Below are positions 7,527 to 17,654 of a stretch of 64,000 bases of DNA, one piece after another. Below the pieces are notes generated by a model that was not told the DNA's origin, searched no databases, and was given only the letters and a program-made list of their open reading frames with translations. The translations under genes were made by a program, and so were the position numbers. This DNA comes from an uncultured Lachnospiraceae bacterium (GTDB taxonomy: Bacteria; Bacillota; Clostridia; Lachnospirales; Lachnospiraceae), in contig CAMWCA010000004.1 of NCBI GenBank assembly GCA_947172705.1, positions 1 to 64,000 of the forward strand. Reading direction: 5' to 3'. Positions within the stretch are counted from its first letter, which is position 1, and each line of letters starts with the position of its first letter.

Positions 7527-10500
7527 ATGGGAAAAGAGTATTTGGTAAAGGGTGCAAAGTTAATGTGTGTGAATGGAAAAGGCATAAGTGAACTGAATGT
7601 TATAAAAGAACACGGCTATACACAGAAGGGAAAGGCAAAGGCAAACTGTAAGGATTGCATACCCAAGATCAATATTCCATATTTTAAAAGTTGTCAAATG
7701 AACATCGAAACACATATGTGTGAAGGATACATGAAGATCTCAAGGGAATGGGAAAATGTAGTAGGAGGGGCAGTGAGGGCAGAGCAGGTTGGAGGGGAAA
7801 ATGCCATTACCCTGGACAGCGTTCTCATATGTGATAAGGGAGGTCTTATTTTGCCTATTACCTCAGGACAGGAAGAAGTGGGGGAATTTAATAGCAGTGA
7901 ATTTGAAAACAGGTATCAAAAGGCAGTGAATTGGGCAAAGGGGAAAAATCCTAATTTCCATGTTTGCCGCCATGACCCTATCAACATGAACACCGGAAGT
8001 TTTCTCTATGAAAAAGAGGATCTGGTAATCCCGGGAATAAAAAAACTGTCATTTCATATGTTCTATGATTCCATGGATAAAAAAGGCGGTAGCATTGGAG
8101 AAGGATGGCATCACAGCCATGAAACTCATATCCGGAAGGAAAAAGGGGGAATGCTGTATTTATGCAGAGGGGACGGAAAGGAGATCCCCTACCGCGCCCT
8201 TACAACTGGCATGTATGCCCCGGTTATGGGAGACCGGGGGCTGCTGGCGGAGGATGGAAAAGGCTTCCGGTATGCAGACGGTGAAGGGGAGGAATGTGCC
8301 TTTGACTGTGACGGAAAGCTCCTTGAAAGAAAAGACCGGGATGGGAATGCTGATTACTATTCTTATAACAGCCGCGGGCAGCTGACCAGCGTAAAAGGGG
8401 CAAACGGCGGGGAACTTTTTTTCCGCTATAACCAGGAAGACAATTTAATTGAAGTAAAAGACCATGCAGGCAGGGAGATCCGCCTGTGGTATCAATACGG
8501 GAAGCTGTGGAAATTTATCAATGCATCAGGGTATGCGTACACTTACGCCTACAATGAAGCAGGATGGCTGGAAAGCGTGGTAACGCCCAGGGGCATAACC
8601 GGGTTTATGAATGAATATGATGCTGTAGGACGTGTAGTAAAGCAGACTATGCCGGACGGAAGTTTTGTAGAGCTTTCGTATGATGACGGGGGGATGATGA
8701 CTCGTTCAAAAGAGCCTGACGGCGGCATGATCTACTATGAAAGCGACGACAGATCCAGAAATATCCGGACGGTTTACCATGATGGGGAGGAGCGTTTCGG
8801 CTATAGTGACCGGAACCAGCGAACCCTGTATGTAGATCGAAGAGGCAGTGAAACCAGATACCGTTATGATGAACAGGGAAACCTGACAGGCATTGTCAAT
8901 GCGATGGGGGAAGAAACGGTCTTTTCGAGGGACAAAGAGGGAAGACTGCTTGCCGCTTCTATGGGCGGAAAAGTTCTGGTCAGCCATGTTTATGACGAAA
9001 AGGGCAGGCTGACGGAGGCACGTGATCCGTTGGGCAGGAGCAGGAAGACAGAATATGATGAAAAAGGGCTGCCTGTAAAATTGATTCTTCCGGATGGCAG
9101 CAGCTTTAGCGTCCTTTGGGATGAAAGAGGAAATGTAGAAAAGGTTACAGACCCTTATGGAGGGGATACCAGTTATGTTTATGATGAATTGAACAGGGTA
9201 TGCGCCTCCACGGATGCAGAAGGAAATACAACCAGGTATCAATATGACGAGAGGAACCATTTGCTTGGCGTTACCAATCCGGAGGGGAATGTGAGAAGCT
9301 ACCGCTATAATGAAAGCGGTAAACCCGTTGAAATGGAGGATTATGACAAGGGAAAGCTTTCTATTTCCTATGATGTTATGGGAAAACCGGAAAAAATGAC
9401 CGATAAGGAAGGGCGGGAGACAAGGCAATCCTATGATGAAAGAGGAAATATTTCGGAGCAGGTATTTCCTTCAGGAGCCTTGGCATCCTTTTCCTATGAC
9501 AGGGACAACAGGCTTGCGCGCATGGAATTCAGGAAAAGCAAAGGCGGAGAAGCAGATACTGTTATGGAATATACCTATGACCCGGCAGGGAATCTGCTGG
9601 AAACCAAAGCCGGGGATGGAAAGGAAATCCTTTCGGAAAGCTTTTATGGATATGATGACCTGAACAGGGTAATAGAGGCGACAGACCCTGCAGGGGGGAA
9701 GACCTGCTATGCCTATGACAGGGCAGGGCATATCAGCAGCATTACAGACCCGGTAGGGAACCGGCGTTTCTTTCAGTATAATGATGCAGGGGAATTGACG
9801 GAAGAAACAGACCTGCGGGGAAATGTGACCCGGTATGAATATAATCTTCTGGGGCAGCTTTCCGCTGTTACGGACGGTGCAGGAAGGAAAGTCCGGCATT
9901 TCTACCAGCCGGGGGGAAGGCTTGAAAAGACAATTTATGCAGACGGAAGACAGATAAGTTATGTCTATGACAAACTGGGAAGAATAGTAGAGAAAAAGGA
10001 CGACCGCAGCGGCAGCCTTTTCTATGAGTATGACAGCATGGGAAGGGTGACCAGCGTTACAGGCAGTGAGGGACAGCGGAAGACATATGCCTATGATGCA
10101 ATGGGAAATATGGTGTCTATGACGGATGAAGGAGGGAATACTACTCTTTATGAGTATACCTTGAGCGGTAAGCTGTGCGCCGTAACGGACGCTCTTGGAA
10201 ACAGGGCGGAGTATGCCTATGACCAAGGAGATAATTTAATTTATATCTGCCAGAAAGGAAAAGATGGGGAGGCGGACCGTAAGACCTTTTATGAAAGGGA
10301 TTCCCTTGGACAGGTGGAATGTATCAGGGACGCCCTTGGACTGGAAGAGCATTACACCTATGACGCTTTGGGCAGAATGATTCTTAAGACGGACAGGGAA
10401 GGGTACAGGACAGAATATACTTACACCGCTGACGGAAAGATCAGCGAGATCGGTTACGGGGACGGCACGAAGGTGGAGATGGCGTATACGCCATTGCGTC

Positions 10501-12674
10501 AGCTTGCGCTGGTAAAGGACTGGCTGGGAGAGACCAGAATTGAAAGGACTGCGGCTGGGGATGTAACCAGTATTATAGACCATAAGGGAAGAAGGATCTC
10601 TTATGAATGGGGAAAGCTGGGGGAGAGGAAAGAGATCACCTACCCGGAGGGGCAGAAGGTAAGTTTCCATTATGATGGGTTGCTGCATCTTGACAGGATG
10701 CGGATCGAAGGGGGAGAGACAGAAGAGATAACCTATCTCTATGATAAAGAGGGAAGGATATCGGAAAAGAGGATACCCAAAGGGTTAAGAACGCTGTGGC
10801 ATTATAATGGACAAGGACAGCTTGAAGAGTTGGTTCATGAGGATGAAAGCGGGATTCTTGACCGGTTTCAATATGAGTATGACTTTATGGGGAATAAGAC
10901 CGCGGTCACAAAGAAAAGAAGAGGGATGCAGAGAGAAAACGGGCGGTATGAATATGGGTATGACGCCTTAAGCAGGCTGGTAAGCGTTTCCAGGGATGGG
11001 GAGGCTTTGAGAAGCTATGCCTATGATACATTTGGGAACCGGAGCAGAATGGATGATTTTGAAACAGGGAAAAGCATTTCCTATGCCTATGATGTATTAA
11101 ACCGCCTGATGTCCACAGAAGAGAACGGATTGGACGATCTGCCGAGCCAGGCATTCCATACGGATTATTTCTATGATAACAGGGGAAACCTGGTTCGGGA
11201 GGAAAGAGAGGGGCAGCTGATTCACAGCTATGAATATGGCGCCATAAACAGGCTTTCCAGGGCATGGAATGCTGACCATCAGGAGGCAGTTTATCAGTAC
11301 AATGGGTTGGGACAGCGGACAGGTAAAGAGATAAACGGCAGGGCGGAAGAATACCTTCTTGATCTTACCAAGCCATACCATAACCTGCTGGAAGTGCATA
11401 CAGAGGAAGGCAGTCAGAGCTTCTATTTTGACTGGAATGCCGTGGCAATGGAGGAGTCAGGAAAGGGAAGAAGAAGTGAAGGGAGGAGAGCTTTTCCGGG
11501 TTTACATCATTATATGCAGGATGAGCTTGGAAGCCCGCTACGGGTTGATGGTTTCAAGGCAGAGGAAGGAGAATTTGCAGGAAAAGGAGCCTACCTTGTT
11601 TATGGATATGACGAATTTGGAAATGATATAAGTGAGGCAAAAGGAAATAGAGAAGTAAGGATTGCCTATGACAAACAGGGAACGGAGCAGCCGTTTGGGT
11701 ATACGGGATACCGGAAGGATGGAATTAGTGGGACATACTTTGCTCAGGCGAGGGAATATTCCGCTGGAATGGGAAGGTTTCATGCACAAGACCATATTAA
11801 AGGCAGCGTTGTAGTACCAATTACATTGAACCAGTATAGTTATTGCTGGAGTGACCCGATGGTGCTGATTGATTTGGATGGAAGGTCACCTGATGAAGCG
11901 CAACCTGAAGGGGAATCAGATTACACAGGAGTTTTCTATTTGAATTCTGAGAATGGTGCATACACATGTGGACATGCAGCACTTATGTTTGTTAGGGAAG
12001 ATGGAAGTGGTACTTTTTATAGTTTTGCTACATCATATTCACTTGCAGGAGAAGCAGTTGTAGGAAAATATCTTCCTGGATATTTATCAAAGGCAGAAGT
12101 GCCTGCTAGTGACATGGCGGTTTTTTTTGGAAATAATCCAAGTGAGGATAATAGCGTTGTCCCAGATACAGGACAGATATTCACAGATGGAATTGACGGA
12201 AATATGTTGGATGGAGATGGTGAAGCATTTGGGAAAAAAACACCTTATAGTCGCGCAGTATATATTCCAATTACATCAGAAGAAGGAAAAGCAATGTCGG
12301 ACCACGCGGAGGAATTACGTAGGGAATCAGGAAAATATAATTTATATGCAAGAAATTGTGGAATGGTAGCACAGGAGATTTTAAGCATGGGAGGAAAGGA
12401 TTTTGCCCCTGGTCCCGGGAATGGAAAGCAGATTGATGAACAAATGCGTATAAGTGAATTAATAGCACAAGGGATAACGATGCAGTGGGGGTCTGCAATT
12501 CAAAATTTTGAGAATAAATTTATATTCGATTTTCTAGATATGACAATGCCCAATGGTGCGTTTTATTTTGGAGAACTTCAAGTAAATCTTTTTCGCTGGA
12601 AGGAAGGCTGGAACGTAGGAGATTTAGAGGATTTTAAATATCAAATGTATTGGGAGGAAAATGATGAAAAATAG
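7527..12674 (+). CDS. Rhs-repeat effector with PAAR-like DUF4280 head and permuted NlpC-like toxin tip
   Basis: This is a 1715-aa polymorphic toxin. Residues 1-115 are a DUF4280 (PAAR-like) head: YLVKGAKLMC, paired Cys in ANCKDCIPK, and SVLICDKGGLILPITSGQ. The Rhs entry motif HDPINMNTGSF follows near 152, then about 40 YD repeats (260-1400) that form the Rhs cocoon, and the core end YSYCWSDPMVLIDLDG near 1450. The last 260 residues are the toxin. It carries GHAALMF (His1483) and YNLYARNCGM (Cys1611), the order seen in circularly permuted NlpC/P60 and related papain-like hydrolases. Base composition turns AT-rich at the tip (from about 11,800), as for swapped Rhs tips. It overlaps the immunity gene by 14 nt. 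Confidence 0.88.
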   Translation: MGKEYLVKGAKLMCVNGKGISELNVIKEHGYTQKGKAKANCKDCIPKINIPYFKSCQMNIETHMCEGYMKISREWENVVGGAVRAEQVGGENAITLDSVLICDKGGLILPITSGQEEVGEFNSSEFENRYQKAVNWAKGKNPNFHVCRHDPINMNTGSFLYEKEDLVIPGIKKLSFHMFYDSMDKKGGSIGEGWHHSHETHIRKEKGGMLYLCRGDGKEIPYRALTTGMYAPVMGDRGLLAEDGKGFRYADGEGEECAFDCDGKLLERKDRDGNADYYSYNSRGQLTSVKGANGGELFFRYNQEDNLIEVKDHAGREIRLWYQYGKLWKFINASGYAYTYAYNEAGWLESVVTPRGITGFMNEYDAVGRVVKQTMPDGSFVELSYDDGGMMTRSKEPDGGMIYYESDDRSRNIRTVYHDGEERFGYSDRNQRTLYVDRRGSETRYRYDEQGNLTGIVNAMGEETVFSRDKEGRLLAASMGGKVLVSHVYDEKGRLTEARDPLGRSRKTEYDEKGLPVKLILPDGSSFSVLWDERGNVEKVTDPYGGDTSYVYDELNRVCASTDAEGNTTRYQYDERNHLLGVTNPEGNVRSYRYNESGKPVEMEDYDKGKLSISYDVMGKPEKMTDKEGRETRQSYDERGNISEQVFPSGALASFSYDRDNRLARMEFRKSKGGEADTVMEYTYDPAGNLLETKAGDGKEILSESFYGYDDLNRVIEATDPAGGKTCYAYDRAGHISSITDPVGNRRFFQYNDAGELTEETDLRGNVTRYEYNLLGQLSAVTDGAGRKVRHFYQPGGRLEKTIYADGRQISYVYDKLGRIVEKKDDRSGSLFYEYDSMGRVTSVTGSEGQRKTYAYDAMGNMVSMTDEGGNTTLYEYTLSGKLCAVTDALGNRAEYAYDQGDNLIYICQKGKDGEADRKTFYERDSLGQVECIRDALGLEEHYTYDALGRMILKTDREGYRTEYTYTADGKISEIGYGDGTKVEMAYTPLRQLALVKDWLGETRIERTAAGDVTSIIDHKGRRISYEWGKLGERKEITYPEGQKVSFHYDGLLHLDRMRIEGGETEEITYLYDKEGRISEKRIPKGLRTLWHYNGQGQLEELVHEDESGILDRFQYEYDFMGNKTAVTKKRRGMQRENGRYEYGYDALSRLVSVSRDGEALRSYAYDTFGNRSRMDDFETGKSISYAYDVLNRLMSTEENGLDDLPSQAFHTDYFYDNRGNLVREEREGQLIHSYEYGAINRLSRAWNADHQEAVYQYNGLGQRTGKEINGRAEEYLLDLTKPYHNLLEVHTEEGSQSFYFDWNAVAMEESGKGRRSEGRRAFPGLHHYMQDELGSPLRVDGFKAEEGEFAGKGAYLVYGYDEFGNDISEAKGNREVRIAYDKQGTEQPFGYTGYRKDGISGTYFAQAREYSAGMGRFHAQDHIKGSVVVPITLNQYSYCWSDPMVLIDLDGRSPDEAQPEGESDYTGVFYLNSENGAYTCGHAALMFVREDGSGTFYSFATSYSLAGEAVVGKYLPGYLSKAEVPASDMAVFFGNNPSEDNSVVPDTGQIFTDGIDGNMLDGDGEAFGKKTPYSRAVYIPITSEEGKAMSDHAEELRRESGKYNLYARNCGMVAQEILSMGGKDFAPGPGNGKQIDEQMRISELIAQGITMQWGSAIQNFENKFIFDFLDMTMPNGAFYFGELQVNLFRWKEGWNVGDLEDFKYQMYWEENDEK

Positions 12675-13677
12675 GAAAACAAAACGATATATAGCAATTT
12701 TGATCAGTTTGTCGTTTATTGTTTTCATTTTAATACTAGCTATCTCTTATTTAAGAAATAAAATAATAGAAAAGAATATGCCTCTTATGGAAGATTTCTA
12801 TTTCTTGGTATATGAAGGAATGGAAGAACCTCAGTGTACCATTATTTACAAATATGATGTGCAGCGTGATGAGACATATGAGGTTGGGCGGGTACCAGGA
12901 TACTTTCACAATGGTGAGATAGACAGTAAAAAGGAATATATTATGGGTCTGAGAGGGTCTTTGATGAATGAAGAGAATCCTGGAGCTGAATTTGGTGTTG
13001 TGAGATTTTCTTTGAAAGATGGTACATCAGAAATTTTGCTTACTGATGAGGAGATGCATACTTTTGAAGAGGGGAAGATACATTGGTTACTGTCTTATAT
13101 AGGGGACGATGGAGAAAAAGTATATATACATTATTATGGTATAGAAGGAATCAGCAATATTTTTATTTCATACGATTTAAGGACGGGAGAAAGAAAAAGA
13201 GTTAGTGTACCAAAAGGGAAGTATAAAGAAATTCTTGACATAAATGAATATGTGGTGTGGGGAAGAGATGGTTCTACAATTATAAGATATGATATGAAAA
13301 CAGGAGAGGTACGAAAAATAGTTGAAGGCGCAAGAAGAGCGTATATTTCTGACGATGAAACGAAATTGACATTTACTCGCCCCGGAGATTATAAGCATGT
13401 ATATTTATATGATATGGAAAGCAGAGAAGAAAAATGTATTTTGAAAGCAGGATGGAATATCCTGTTTGGTAACTATTATCAATATGCGGCAGGTTGGGAT
13501 AGGAGCGGAGAATATTATTTTTACGTGGAAAGATTTCCTAGAATGGTAGGTAATGATACTAGAGTAAAGGTTTATAATTTAAAGACAGGGAAAAGCAGGT
13601 GTGTCTATAGAGAACCTAAGTCCCATGGAGGTTTTGAGTTTGTCAGGAATGCAGGCATGGAAAAAATTGAAGAATAA
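12664..13677 (+). CDS. Candidate cognate immunity protein 1 (membrane-anchored, propeller-like)
   Basis: The 337-aa protein has one N-terminal transmembrane anchor (about 8-30) and an outside domain with repeated blade-like units (ISYDLRTGERKRV, IRYDMKTGEVRKI, VYLYDMESREEKCIL), as in TolB/WD40-type propellers. There is no lipobox. It overlaps the toxin stop by several codons, the classic arrangement of an immunity gene. Its outward topology suggests that the toxin acts outside the cytoplasmic membrane. ATG 12661 is also possible; 12664 leaves a better distance to GGGAGG and matches the two paralogs. Confidence 0.7.
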   Translation: MKNRKTKRYIAILISLSFIVFILILAISYLRNKIIEKNMPLMEDFYFLVYEGMEEPQCTIIYKYDVQRDETYEVGRVPGYFHNGEIDSKKEYIMGLRGSLMNEENPGAEFGVVRFSLKDGTSEILLTDEEMHTFEEGKIHWLLSYIGDDGEKVYIHYYGIEGISNIFISYDLRTGERKRVSVPKGKYKEILDINEYVVWGRDGSTIIRYDMKTGEVRKIVEGARRAYISDDETKLTFTRPGDYKHVYLYDMESREEKCILKAGWNILFGNYYQYAAGWDRSGEYYFYVERFPRMVGNDTRVKVYNLKTGKSRCVYREPKSHGGFEFVRNAGMEKIEE

Positions 13678-13790
13678 AATTTATTAATATTTTGGGAATG
13701 ACATTCCTTCTGATACTTAAAGCAGTTAGTAAATAATGATATAATGGTTGTTTGACAAACCAACTTATTTCCTCAATTTACAGGATGTAA

Positions 13791-13853
13791 GGCACAGAGG
13801 AATTAATGCACTTTAAGGTAAAAATGTATTGGGAGGAACTTGATGAAAAGTAA
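13791..13853 (+). pseudogene. 3' stub of a lost Rhs toxin tip
   Basis: In frame, this 20-codon piece ends ..HFKVKMYWEELDEK-stop, matching the living toxin end ..FKYQMYWEENDEK-stop. It overlaps the following immunity start in exactly the same way (GATGAAAAGTAA against ATGAAAAGT). It is the leftover of a displaced toxin tip, with an upstream in-frame TAA at 13788. A TATAAT (13740-13745) upstream is shared with the next spacer and may be a promoter. Confidence 0.7.
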
Positions 13854-14844
13854 GAAAAGGAAACGATATGTAGTAGTTTTTGTAGTTGCATCAATTGTTG
13901 TTATTACATTAATACCAGTTATTATTTACTTAAGAAATAAAATAATAGAAAAGAATATGCCTCTTATGGAAGATTTCTATTTCTTGGTATATGAAGGAAT
14001 GGAAGAACCTCAGTGTACCATTATTTACAAATATGATGTGCAGCGTGATGAGACATATGAGGTTGGGCGGGTACCAGGATACTTTCACAATGGTGAGATA
14101 GACAGTAAAAAGGAATATATTATGGGTCTGAGAGGGTCTTTGATGAATGAAGAGAATCCTGGAGCTGAATTTGGTGTTGTGAGATTTTCTTTGAAAGATG
14201 GTACATCAGAAATTTTGCTTACTGATGAAGAGATGCATACTTTTGAAGAAGGGGAGATACATTGGCTCACAACATATATTCAGGATAATGGGAAAAAAGT
14301 ATTTATACATTATTATAAATCTGGAGCCGCTTTTAGTCGTCGCCTCTTGTATAATCTAAAATCAGGTGAAAGAACTGAAATAACAATGCCAGAAAAAAGA
14401 ATTGGAGGAGTAATTGATATAAGAGAGGACATGATTTGGTACGTAAATACAAGTGGGACGCTTATTCAGTATAATAATAGAACAGGGGAAAAAAGAGAAA
14501 TAATTGAAGATATAGGCAATGCATATATATCTGATGATGGAACAAAGATGGTATTTTCCAGAAATTTTGATTATAAACACATGTATTTATATGACGTGGA
14601 AAACAAAGAAGAAAAATGTATTTGGAAAGCCGGGTGGAATACAGTGTTTCTTGAATATTACCAATATTCATCAGGCTGGGATAGGAGCGGAGAATACTTT
14701 TTTTATGTGGAGATATTTCCTAGAATAATGGGCAATGATACCAGGGTTAAAATTTATAATTTACGGACAGGAAAAAGCAGGTGTGTTTATAGGGAGTCTA
14801 AATCTCAAGGAGGTTTTGAATTCGTCAGAAATGCGGATGTGTAA
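13843..14844 (+). CDS. Orphan immunity paralog 2
   Basis: The 333-aa paralog of the preceding immunity gene has the same plan: N-terminal anchor (about 8-30) and repeated propeller-like units such as IQYNNRTGEKREI and MYLYDVENKEEKCIW. About 335 bp of the N-terminal half (13933-14265) is almost identical at the base level to copy 1 (12754-13088), while the remainder has clearly diverged. I start at ATG 13843 (GGGAGG 6 nt upstream), not the TTG before it. No toxin remains except the stub in front, so it probably protects against a former or foreign tip. Confidence 0.75.
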   Translation: MKSKKRKRYVVVFVVASIVVITLIPVIIYLRNKIIEKNMPLMEDFYFLVYEGMEEPQCTIIYKYDVQRDETYEVGRVPGYFHNGEIDSKKEYIMGLRGSLMNEENPGAEFGVVRFSLKDGTSEILLTDEEMHTFEEGEIHWLTTYIQDNGKKVFIHYYKSGAAFSRRLLYNLKSGERTEITMPEKRIGGVIDIREDMIWYVNTSGTLIQYNNRTGEKREIIEDIGNAYISDDGTKMVFSRNFDYKHMYLYDVENKEEKCIWKAGWNTVFLEYYQYSSGWDRSGEYFFYVEIFPRIMGNDTRVKIYNLRTGKSRCVYRESKSQGGFEFVRNADV

Positions 14845-15001
14845 GAAACAAAAGAATAAACTTTATTAATTTCCAGTGAAAGACGGTTCTTTCATTTTGT
14901 ATCTGCTTAGAAGATTATATAAGTAAATAGATAAACCTTCTGATATTTTTTTCGGTCAGCAAATTAGTGATATAATGTTGTTGACAAGTTCATTTCGCTG
15001 A

Positions 15002-15076
15002 TTTACAGGATGTAAAACAGAGGATGTAGAACATTTTGAGGATAAAATGTATCAGGAGGAGCGCGATGAAAAGTAA
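15002..15076 (+). pseudogene. 3' stub of a second lost Rhs toxin tip
   Basis: The frame reads ..EHFEDKMYQEERDEK-stop, again like the living toxin end, and overlaps the next immunity start as in the other two cases. The spacer before it (about 14,930-15,010) resembles that before stub 1 (a TGATATAATG...TTGACAA block and TTTACAGGATGTAA), so stub plus immunity gene were duplicated as a unit. Confidence 0.65.
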
Positions 15077-16067
15077 GAAAAAGAAACATTATATACCTAT
15101 TTTGGCAGGTACATTAATTGCTATTGTTGTATTCATACCATCTATTTTTTACATAAGAAATAAAATAATTGAAAAGAATATGCCTTCTATGGAGGATTTC
15201 TATTTTCTGGTATACGAAGGAATGGAAGAACCTCAACGTACTATTATTTACAAATATGATGCACAGCGTGATGAGACATACGAGGTTGGGCGGGTAGCAG
15301 GATACTTCCACAATGGTGAGATAGACAGTAAGAAGGAATATATTATGGGGCTGAGAGGATCTTTAGTGAATGAAGAGAATCCCGAAGCTGAATTTGGTGT
15401 TGTGCGATTTTCTTTGAAGGATGGTACATCAGAAATATTGCTTAGTGATGAGGAAATGCATACTTTTAGAGAAGGAGATATACATTGGCTGTTATCTTAT
15501 TTTGGAGATGATGGAGAGAAAGTATATATAAATTATCGTTATGGACCAGAATATATTTATAAGGATATTATTTCGTACGATTTAACGACTGGTGAGAGAA
15601 AGAAAGTTTATTTGCCAACAAGAAAATTTAAAGATATCCTCGGTGTAAGTGAAGATGCAGTATGGTATAGGTCTAATTTTGTTATTACAAGATATGATCT
15701 GAGAACAGGGGAATTGCAAGAAACGGTTGAAGATGCTTGGAGAGCGTACATTTCTGATGATGAATCAAAATTTGCTTTTACTCGCTCTGGTGATAATCAA
15801 CATGTATATTTATATGATATGGAAAGTAGGGAAGAGAAATGTATTTTAAAAGCTGGATGGAATACGGTGTTTAATGACTATTATCAATATGCGGCAGGTT
15901 GGGATAAAAGCGGAGAATACTATTTTTATGTGGAAGTATTTATGAGAATGGCAAGCAATGATACCAGAGTTAAAGTATATAATTTGAGGACGGGGAAAAG
16001 CAGATGTGTTTATAGAGAGCCTAAATCCCACGGAGGTTTTGAGTTTGTCAGAAATGCAGGTGTGTAA
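15066..16067 (+). CDS. Orphan immunity paralog 3
   Basis: This 333-aa member of the same family has an N-terminal anchor and propeller-like repeats (IISYDLTTGERKKV, ITRYDLRTGELQET, VYLYDMESREEKCIL). Its N-terminal half is close to copies 1 and 2 but with scattered base changes, so it is the older duplicate. ATG 15066 follows AGGAGGAGC; the longer frame from 15036 would run through the toxin stub. It ends 45 bp before the spike module. Confidence 0.75.
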   Translation: MKSKKKKHYIPILAGTLIAIVVFIPSIFYIRNKIIEKNMPSMEDFYFLVYEGMEEPQRTIIYKYDAQRDETYEVGRVAGYFHNGEIDSKKEYIMGLRGSLVNEENPEAEFGVVRFSLKDGTSEILLSDEEMHTFREGDIHWLLSYFGDDGEKVYINYRYGPEYIYKDIISYDLTTGERKKVYLPTRKFKDILGVSEDAVWYRSNFVITRYDLRTGELQETVEDAWRAYISDDESKFAFTRSGDNQHVYLYDMESREEKCILKAGWNTVFNDYYQYAAGWDKSGEYYFYVEVFMRMASNDTRVKVYNLRTGKSRCVYREPKSHGGFEFVRNAGV

Positions 16068-16112
16068 AAAATAGAAGAATCAACTAACTGATAAAGAAGG
16101 GCAGGTATCCAA

Positions 16113-17645
16113 ATGAGTGCGATCACAACAGCAGATATCAAAATTGAAACGCCAGTTCCCCTCATAGACCTGCAGGGGCTTTCCATGAAAGTTACAGGAA
16201 ACGCCCACGCTTTCCTTTCCCTACAGGGCATTCTCTCTGAGGACACAGGCGAGCGGGCATTATGGGGATTTTTGAGCAACGCTCCCTTAAAGGTCTGGGC
16301 GGGAGATAATCTCCTGTTTACGGGAATCATAAGCGATGTGCAGGTTTCCCATGAGGGGCTTGGGTTTGGCTTGCAGATACAGGGCAGTTCCGCCACAGCG
16401 CTGCTGGACTGTGAGGAGAAGAGCAGAAGCTTTCAGGATCAGAACAGCACTTATCAGGCAGTTATGAGAGCGGCGCTGGGAGAGACGGAAGGGGCGGCGC
16501 TTGGGTTCTATGCGGAGGACAGGCAGATCGGCACGCCCTTGTATCAACTGGAAGAAACCGACTGGGCGTTTATAAAGCGGCTGGCGGCGTTGTTGGGACG
16601 GCAGGTCTACCCTATGTATTTATGGGAGAAGCCGGGCATCAACATCGGGCTTCCCCAGGGAAGGAGCCGTGACGGGGAAAAGTTAAAGCTCTCCGGAGGA
16701 AAGGTGTGGTTTGACCGGAAGAGGAAGAGCATCTGCCGGGAGGTGGATTCCTACGAGGATCTGTCTCTGGGGGATCGGATCAACTGGGAGGGATATACCT
16801 ACAGGGTTACGGAGAAGAGCTGTCGGCTGGAAAAAGGGCTTTTAAGTTTTCACTATAGGCTTGCAGAGAAAAAGGGCGACTATGGGGAAGCCTATGGGTA
16901 TCCCCGGGAGGCGTCCCGGATGTTATCCGGACGGGTGCTGGAGACCCGGGAGGAGGAGATCAGGGTCAAGCTGGACATAGAACGGACAGTGCCGGAAAAT
17001 CCCTACTGGTATCCATGGGAGCCGGATGCTGGGAATCTTCTCTACTGTATGCCGGAAAAAGGGGAAAAGGTTTATATCCTTCCCGGAGATCATATGGGGG
17101 AGCGGGACAGAGCGGTATGGGGCGTTCATGAAAACGGTGAGGGAAATCCGGAGATGAAGGTTACGGACAGGTACTTTACCACGGCGGATAAGAAGCGCAT
17201 GTATCTTCTTCCGGAGAAAATGGGATTTTTGGATCTGAAGGGGACAAGCCCCCTGGAGGTGTCTCTTCAGGATGCTTCCGGAGCGCAGGTGATAAGCAAT
17301 CGGCATATTGTGATTTCCGCCAGGGATACCATTGGAATCAAGGGGAGCAGCCTGTTTTTCCAGGCGCCCAAGGAGGTATCGCTGGTGAGAAGAGACAGTA
17401 TTTCTCCGGCGGTCATCAACATGTGCAACGGCTTTGATTCCATAGGAGCCTATAATGAAGTGACCATGAAGGGAGCAGGAAACGAAGAACTTCCCGCTTT
17501 CCGTCAGTACCGACCGGAGAAGGGAAAGGAGTACAGTCTGGAAGGGCTGGAACAAAGCATCCTTGCATCCACGCCCGACAGAAGCTTGGAAGGCAGTGTG
17601 GAAAAGCAGGTGCGGGGCATACAGGTAGACCATATTGGGATATAA
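16113..17645 (+). CDS. VgrG-like spike protein A, copy 1
   Basis: The 510-aa protein has a gp27-like N-terminal half with the hallmark LYQLEETDWAFIKRLAALLG (about 146-165), like the ESDxxFxxRL motif of VgrG and phage gpD. An OB-fold/gp5-like part follows with NLLYCMPEKGEKVYILPG (about 307-324), and a short C-terminal beta region ends ..SLVRRDSISPAVINMCNGFD. VgrG trimers cap the tube and carry PAAR-like effectors. A paralog with the same order lies at 33369, and a shorter relative (form B) closes the same module at 18935. It starts the five-gene spike module and has its own RBS. Confidence 0.82.
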   Translation: MSAITTADIKIETPVPLIDLQGLSMKVTGNAHAFLSLQGILSEDTGERALWGFLSNAPLKVWAGDNLLFTGIISDVQVSHEGLGFGLQIQGSSATALLDCEEKSRSFQDQNSTYQAVMRAALGETEGAALGFYAEDRQIGTPLYQLEETDWAFIKRLAALLGRQVYPMYLWEKPGINIGLPQGRSRDGEKLKLSGGKVWFDRKRKSICREVDSYEDLSLGDRINWEGYTYRVTEKSCRLEKGLLSFHYRLAEKKGDYGEAYGYPREASRMLSGRVLETREEEIRVKLDIERTVPENPYWYPWEPDAGNLLYCMPEKGEKVYILPGDHMGERDRAVWGVHENGEGNPEMKVTDRYFTTADKKRMYLLPEKMGFLDLKGTSPLEVSLQDASGAQVISNRHIVISARDTIGIKGSSLFFQAPKEVSLVRRDSISPAVINMCNGFDSIGAYNEVTMKGAGNEELPAFRQYRPEKGKEYSLEGLEQSILASTPDRSLEGSVEKQVRGIQVDHIGI

Positions 17646-17654
17646 GGAGAGGCT

